A stretch of 7,138 nt of DNA from Pseudomonadales bacterium (GTDB taxonomy: Bacteria; Pseudomonadota; Gammaproteobacteria; Pseudomonadales; JAHEIH01): positions 1-7,138 of the forward strand of contig JALRIU010000178.1 in NCBI GenBank assembly GCA_023255355.1. The letters run 5' to 3'. Both the position numbers and the translations under genes were made by a program. Below, piece by piece: positions 4,657-7,138 of this stretch (position 1 is its first letter; each line of letters begins with the position of its first letter). The notes under the pieces are model-generated. The model saw only the letters and a list, made by a program, of their open reading frames with translations, had not been told where the DNA came from and made no database searches.

Positions 4657-4979
4657 TGTTAGATAACGAACGGCTGCAAGCCGAGCTTATTGATATTAGG
4701 GCGGTGTTGTTTGAGCGCATTGCCGCGGTGAATATGCAATTAGCAAAAACACGCTCTGCTAATGTTCATGAGCTAAGTCAATCTGAAGAAAATAACGAGA
4801 ATTTGGAGGCTGCATTATTAGCAGCACAGCGTGAATTACGCCAACTTAACCATGCTTTGCAGCGTATTTATGACAAGACTTACCATCTATGTGAGTATTG
4901 CGGCGCTAATATCGATGCTAAGCGTTTAGGCGCACTGCCTTACACATCGATGTGCAATAAGTGCGCCTTACACCAATAA
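4656..4979 (+). CDS. DksA/TraR-family C4 zinc-finger protein (107 aa)
   Basis: The C-terminal half carries a four-cysteine zinc finger, C79-x2-C82 and C100-x2-C103, in the context YHLCEYCGANIDAKRLGALP, the signature of the DksA/TraR family. These proteins enter the secondary channel of RNA polymerase and, with or without ppGpp, alter transcription initiation. Residues 1-72 are predicted coiled coil, rich in Glu, Ala, Leu and Gln. At the expected coiled-coil tip (about 35-50) there is no DxxDxA motif, only an SQSEENNENLE stretch, so canonical DksA activity is doubtful. At 107 aa it is shorter than DksA (about 150) and closer to small TraR-like paralogues. No separate RBS is evident; translation is probably coupled to the preceding gene through TAATG. 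Confidence 0.85.
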   Translation: MLDNERLQAELIDIRAVLFERIAAVNMQLAKTRSANVHELSQSEENNENLEAALLAAQRELRQLNHALQRIYDKTYHLCEYCGANIDAKRLGALPYTSMCNKCALHQ

Positions 4980-5002
4980 CAGTCAATATAAAGTAACCGG
5001 TA

Positions 5003-6661
5003 TTATAAACCGATCACCTTTTCGCCTTGCTCAAAGCTGACATCCACCGGTATGTTGGCCTCGGCAAGACGCGCTAAATCTGCCGCTAGTTGTTCACCGA
5101 TCACACCTCTATCTGCCAGTAAGCGCTGTGCTGCCAATAAGTCGCCATCACCTTGGATGGTAAGTATCAAACGCGATAAATTGGCCATCGCTTGCTGCAT
5201 TTTTTCCATATCGATGGCATAGGTGCCAGTGTCAGGGTTGCGGCTGAAGGCACCACTTTCTGAGAAATAGTTAAAACGAATCATGTTGGCCTTGCCGTGG
5301 GCACTAGCTGCACCAAAGCGAACTGAGCGGAAAATACTGGCCATGAATGTCACATAAAACTCTTCGAGCTCTGTGTCGCCTAGTTCTCCCTTTTCGTGCA
5401 GTTGGGTCACCATGTATAGGCCCAATATATCGGCCTTGCCTTCTTCGATTGCCGAGGCGGTTTCTAGCAATGCTGTTCGCACATTGTCGCCATCTTCAAG
5501 GGTCTTTTTAATCCCCAGGCCATGCGCCACTTCGTGGAACATTGTGTTGGTGAAAAAGGCATTAAAATTAATGTGTTGGCGTTGTTTTTCATCAATCAAA
5601 ACGTCGGCGATAGGCAGTAGAATATGATCAAACTTGGCCTGCATGGCGTTCTTTAATTGCAGTCGGCGGGTACCTTTACTGAGTTGCACTTCTTCATCAT
5701 TGGGAAGGTTGATCGCGATGGTTTTTGAGCCAGCATTGGAATGGCCAGCATAGTAAACCACGTCGTAGGCATTGAGTTGGGAGTTACCGCCGACTTCTTC
5801 TTGTTTATATTCATCTGGCACAGGCAGGTTGCGTTGCAGTTCTGGTAAATAGTTTACAAAGCGTTTGAGCTTATTGCTCCACTCCATGTCTTTTATCAAT
5901 ATATAGGCCTCAAAGGCGGCGCGATAACCAAATAACATATCTTCGTAGGTTTCGATTGGCCCCACCACAAAGTCGACCATGTTGTCGGTCATGTCCATCC
6001 AGCGCATATCAGAGGGTTGATAGTCGTCACTTAACAACGCGTCGGCGCGCAGTAATAGATAGTCTTTAAATACAGCATCTTCGGCGTATTCGGCTGCCTC
6101 CCGCAAATACTCAGCAGCGCGTTCCAGTTGTGGACGGTAAGCCTTAGAGTAGGGGGTTAACAAGAGTTCGCCATTGTCACGCCGTGTGACAATACTATAT
6201 AAATCGGCCTTGTTAGGTTCTGCCCAAGCCTCAAATTCGTCCTTGGTCATGTCTGCGGGGTAAAATTTGGCACCCAAAGGTTTATCATTAAAGCCTTCGA
6301 TAAAGGCTTTGTTGTTGGCTAGGCGGTCCCACGGGCCATAGTTAAGTGCAGTAAATGCTTGTGCGGCAGGGTCGCTGATGTAGGGCATGATAAAGTCTGG
6401 TGAACCAAACGATTGATTCCAGAACAACGTATCCATCTCGCGGGCTGCAGCAAACATTGGTTTTAGCATCTTGCGTTGGTTATTGCTGAGATGGTCAATA
6501 TTCGCCGTCAGGGGGACCTGTTTGTAGATGTCAAAGCGCGCAGTGCTTTCGGGTTTGGCGCTATAGCTAGGATCAGCGGCATTAGTGGTGCTATCCGAGG
6601 CATTATTACAGCCAGCAATGATTAGGGTAAGGGCGCTTGCAAGTACTGTCCTGGCTAACAT
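5003..6661 (-). CDS. Lipoprotein metallopeptidase related to family M49 (dipeptidyl peptidase III-like, 552 aa)
   Basis: The N-terminus MLARTVLASALTLIIAGC is a lipoprotein signal with lipobox IAGC and acylated Cys18; Asn at the next position does not indicate inner-membrane retention, so the outer membrane is likely. Zinc-peptidase motifs are HEVAHG (376-381) and EEGKAD (406-411), matching the paired HExxH / EExxAD arrangement of M49. Classical eukaryotic DPP III has a six-residue HExxGH; this one has the shorter HExxH, as in the M49-like domain of plant NUDT3. M49 enzymes release dipeptides from peptide N-termini, so a role in peptide scavenging at the cell envelope is inferred. AAGGAG lies 7 bases before the ATG. 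The gene is convergent with the DksA-like gene with only 23 bases between, and divergent from tRNA-Leu. No clear terminator was found. Confidence 0.83.
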   Translation of the reverse strand: MLARTVLASALTLIIAGCNNASDSTTNAADPSYSAKPESTARFDIYKQVPLTANIDHLSNNQRKMLKPMFAAAREMDTLFWNQSFGSPDFIMPYISDPAAQAFTALNYGPWDRLANNKAFIEGFNDKPLGAKFYPADMTKDEFEAWAEPNKADLYSIVTRRDNGELLLTPYSKAYRPQLERAAEYLREAAEYAEDAVFKDYLLLRADALLSDDYQPSDMRWMDMTDNMVDFVVGPIETYEDMLFGYRAAFEAYILIKDMEWSNKLKRFVNYLPELQRNLPVPDEYKQEEVGGNSQLNAYDVVYYAGHSNAGSKTIAINLPNDEEVQLSKGTRRLQLKNAMQAKFDHILLPIADVLIDEKQRQHINFNAFFTNTMFHEVAHGLGIKKTLEDGDNVRTALLETASAIEEGKADILGLYMVTQLHEKGELGDTELEEFYVTFMASIFRSVRFGAASAHGKANMIRFNYFSESGAFSRNPDTGTYAIDMEKMQQAMANLSRLILTIQGDGDLLAAQRLLADRGVIGEQLAADLARLAEANIPVDVSFEQGEKVIGL

Positions 6662-6690
6662 TATTTATCTCCTTCAGGTTTTATCTGCTA

Positions 6691-6719
6691 TTTGTACTGT
6701 GCTTGTAAAAAATGTGCAA
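6691..6719 (-). promoter_or_regulatory. Candidate sigma-70 promoter of the M49 lipoprotein gene
   Basis: On the minus strand TTGCAC (6719-6714), a 17-base spacer and TACAAA (6696-6691) give four of six matches in each box with ideal spacing. The start would be near 6684, about 23 bases before the ATG. Other AT-rich combinations exist nearby. Confidence 0.3.
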
Positions 6720-6746
6720 GTTGATAAGAATTTTATCTAAATAAGG

Positions 6747-6774
6747 TTGCGCAAAGCGCTTAGGTTGATATAAT
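6747..6774 (+). promoter_or_regulatory. Sigma-70 promoter of tRNA-Leu with GC-rich discriminator
   Basis: TTGCGC (6747-6752), a 16-base spacer and a perfect TATAAT (6769-6774) are followed by GCGCGCC. A GC-rich discriminator after the -10 is typical of stable-RNA promoters under stringent (ppGpp/DksA) control. The start is near 6781, 50 bases before the mature tRNA. Confidence 0.75.
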
Positions 6775-6830
6775 GCGCGCCTCTTCAAAGTTAAGCATTT
6801 GGCTTATCCTTGAGTGGATGTATCGGTTGT

Positions 6831-6915
6831 GCCCGAGTGGCGGAATTGGTAGACGCAGCGGATTCAAAATCCGCCGCCTTCGGGTGTGGGAGTTCGAGTC
6901 TCCCCTCGGGCACCA
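6831..6915 (+). tRNA. tRNA-Leu, anticodon CAA
   Basis: The 85-base gene folds as a class II (long variable arm) tRNA. The acceptor stem GCCCGAG / CTCGGGC is perfect over 7 bp, with discriminator A and encoded CCA. The anticodon stem is GCGGA / TCCGC with loop TTCAAAA, giving anticodon CAA (6865-6867), which reads UUG. The T arm is GGGAG-TTCGAGT-CTCCC, and the D region contains GGTAGACGC as in E. coli leucine tRNAs. It corresponds to E. coli leuX in anticodon, a tRNA often used as an integration site for genomic islands. Confidence 0.96.
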
Positions 6916-7050
6916 ATACATTCACATCTTCTTATCTTCTATTTTATTTATCTTGAATATTTATACAGCCTTGATGCTTTCCGCGTTTAGCGCTCTACAG
7001 CTATGTATTGCGGAAGTGCAGAACATAGAAGTGGTTTTTAGCCAGCAATA
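6916..7050. other. Non-coding stretch downstream of tRNA-Leu
   Basis: No gene is supported here. A pyrimidine-rich tract directly follows the tRNA (6925-6952) with no terminator hairpin. TTCCGC (6979-6984) and GCGGAA (7010-7015) form a 6-bp inverted repeat across a 25-base loop. No integrase fragment or second copy of the tRNA 3' end is visible inside the window. Confidence 0.5.
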
Positions 7051-7052
7051 AG

Positions 7053-7120
7053 ATCCCTGCTTTCGCAGGGAAGACGGTTTTACTATATCAACAAGCGCTT
7101 TGTTTTCGCAGGAATGACAG
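7053..7120. repeat. Palindromic dispersed-type repeat with a second partial copy
   Basis: TCCCTGC-TTTC-GCAGGGA (7054-7071) is a perfect 7-bp hairpin with a 4-base loop. Its right part, TTTCGCAGGGAAGACGG (7061-7077), recurs as TTTCGCAGGAATGACAG (7104-7120) with 14 of 17 positions the same and 43 bases between starts. Such CCTGC-TTTC-GCAGG-AATGAC units resemble short intergenic palindromic repeats scattered in many gammaproteobacterial genomes. The hairpin could also serve as a processing or termination signal for the tRNA transcript. Confidence 0.55.
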
Positions 7121-7138
7121 ATTGTGTTAAGAATCAGT

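Noticed and set aside
5373..5627. 84-codon plus-strand open frame opposite the M49 gene
   Set aside because: It is antisense to the peptidase active-site region, which is strongly constrained in the minus-strand frame.
6773..7051. 92-codon open frame on the plus strand
   Set aside because: It runs through the tRNA-Leu gene and starts at its promoter -10; there is no RBS and no family resemblance.
1..7138. CRISPR array, transposase or toxin-antitoxin pair
   Set aside because: No regularly spaced repeats, no transposase motifs and no small toxin-like pair were seen; the YdcH-DksA-like pair does not fit a toxin-antitoxin family.

Overview
The window looks like a chromosomal piece of a polarly flagellated, probably aquatic gammaproteobacterium of moderate, slightly AT-leaning base composition. 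The main reasons are a FleQ/FlrA-type flagellar master regulator next to fliS/fliT-like chaperone genes, flagellar promoters of both the sigma-54 and sigma-28 classes, a DksA/TraR-like zinc-finger protein and a bacterial-type tRNA-Leu with encoded CCA. I cannot name the genus.

Left part (1-3564) is a flagellar late-gene and regulator cluster. The N-terminus of a flagellin runs off the left edge on the minus strand, behind a consensus-quality sigma-54 promoter. Divergent from it are two fliS paralogues, a small fliT-like gene and fleQ. The three small genes are not a simple operon. fliS1 has a FliA (sigma-28) promoter and its own terminator, fliS2 has a sigma-54 promoter, and the fliT-like gene has a second, very good FliA promoter. 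The two flagellin chaperones therefore appear wired to different tiers of the flagellar hierarchy. The flagellin-fliS1 gap carries five copies of CGGCAA/TTGCCG, a possible enhancer array. The FleQ homologue lacks the arginine of the LFRS c-di-GMP motif known from Pseudomonas FleQ, has a long extra linker before its HTH, and its start codon sits just behind an 11-bp hairpin that buries the ribosome binding site.

Middle part (3565-4979): a minus-strand gene for a secreted protein of unknown function, ending in a clear intrinsic terminator, faces fleQ. Divergent from it is a two-gene, translationally coupled operon encoding a YdcH/DUF465-like small protein and a DksA/TraR-type C4 zinc-finger protein. 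This operon is preceded by an FNR/Anr-like box placed about 41 bp upstream of the predicted transcription start, so low-oxygen control is plausible. The gap also holds an unusual set of overlapping inverted repeats.

Right part (4980-7138): a minus-strand lipoprotein metallopeptidase related to family M49 (dipeptidyl peptidase III), then a tRNA-Leu(CAA) gene on the plus strand with a strong stringent-type promoter, then about 220 bases without a gene that end in a short palindromic repeat of dispersed-repeat type and a second partial copy.
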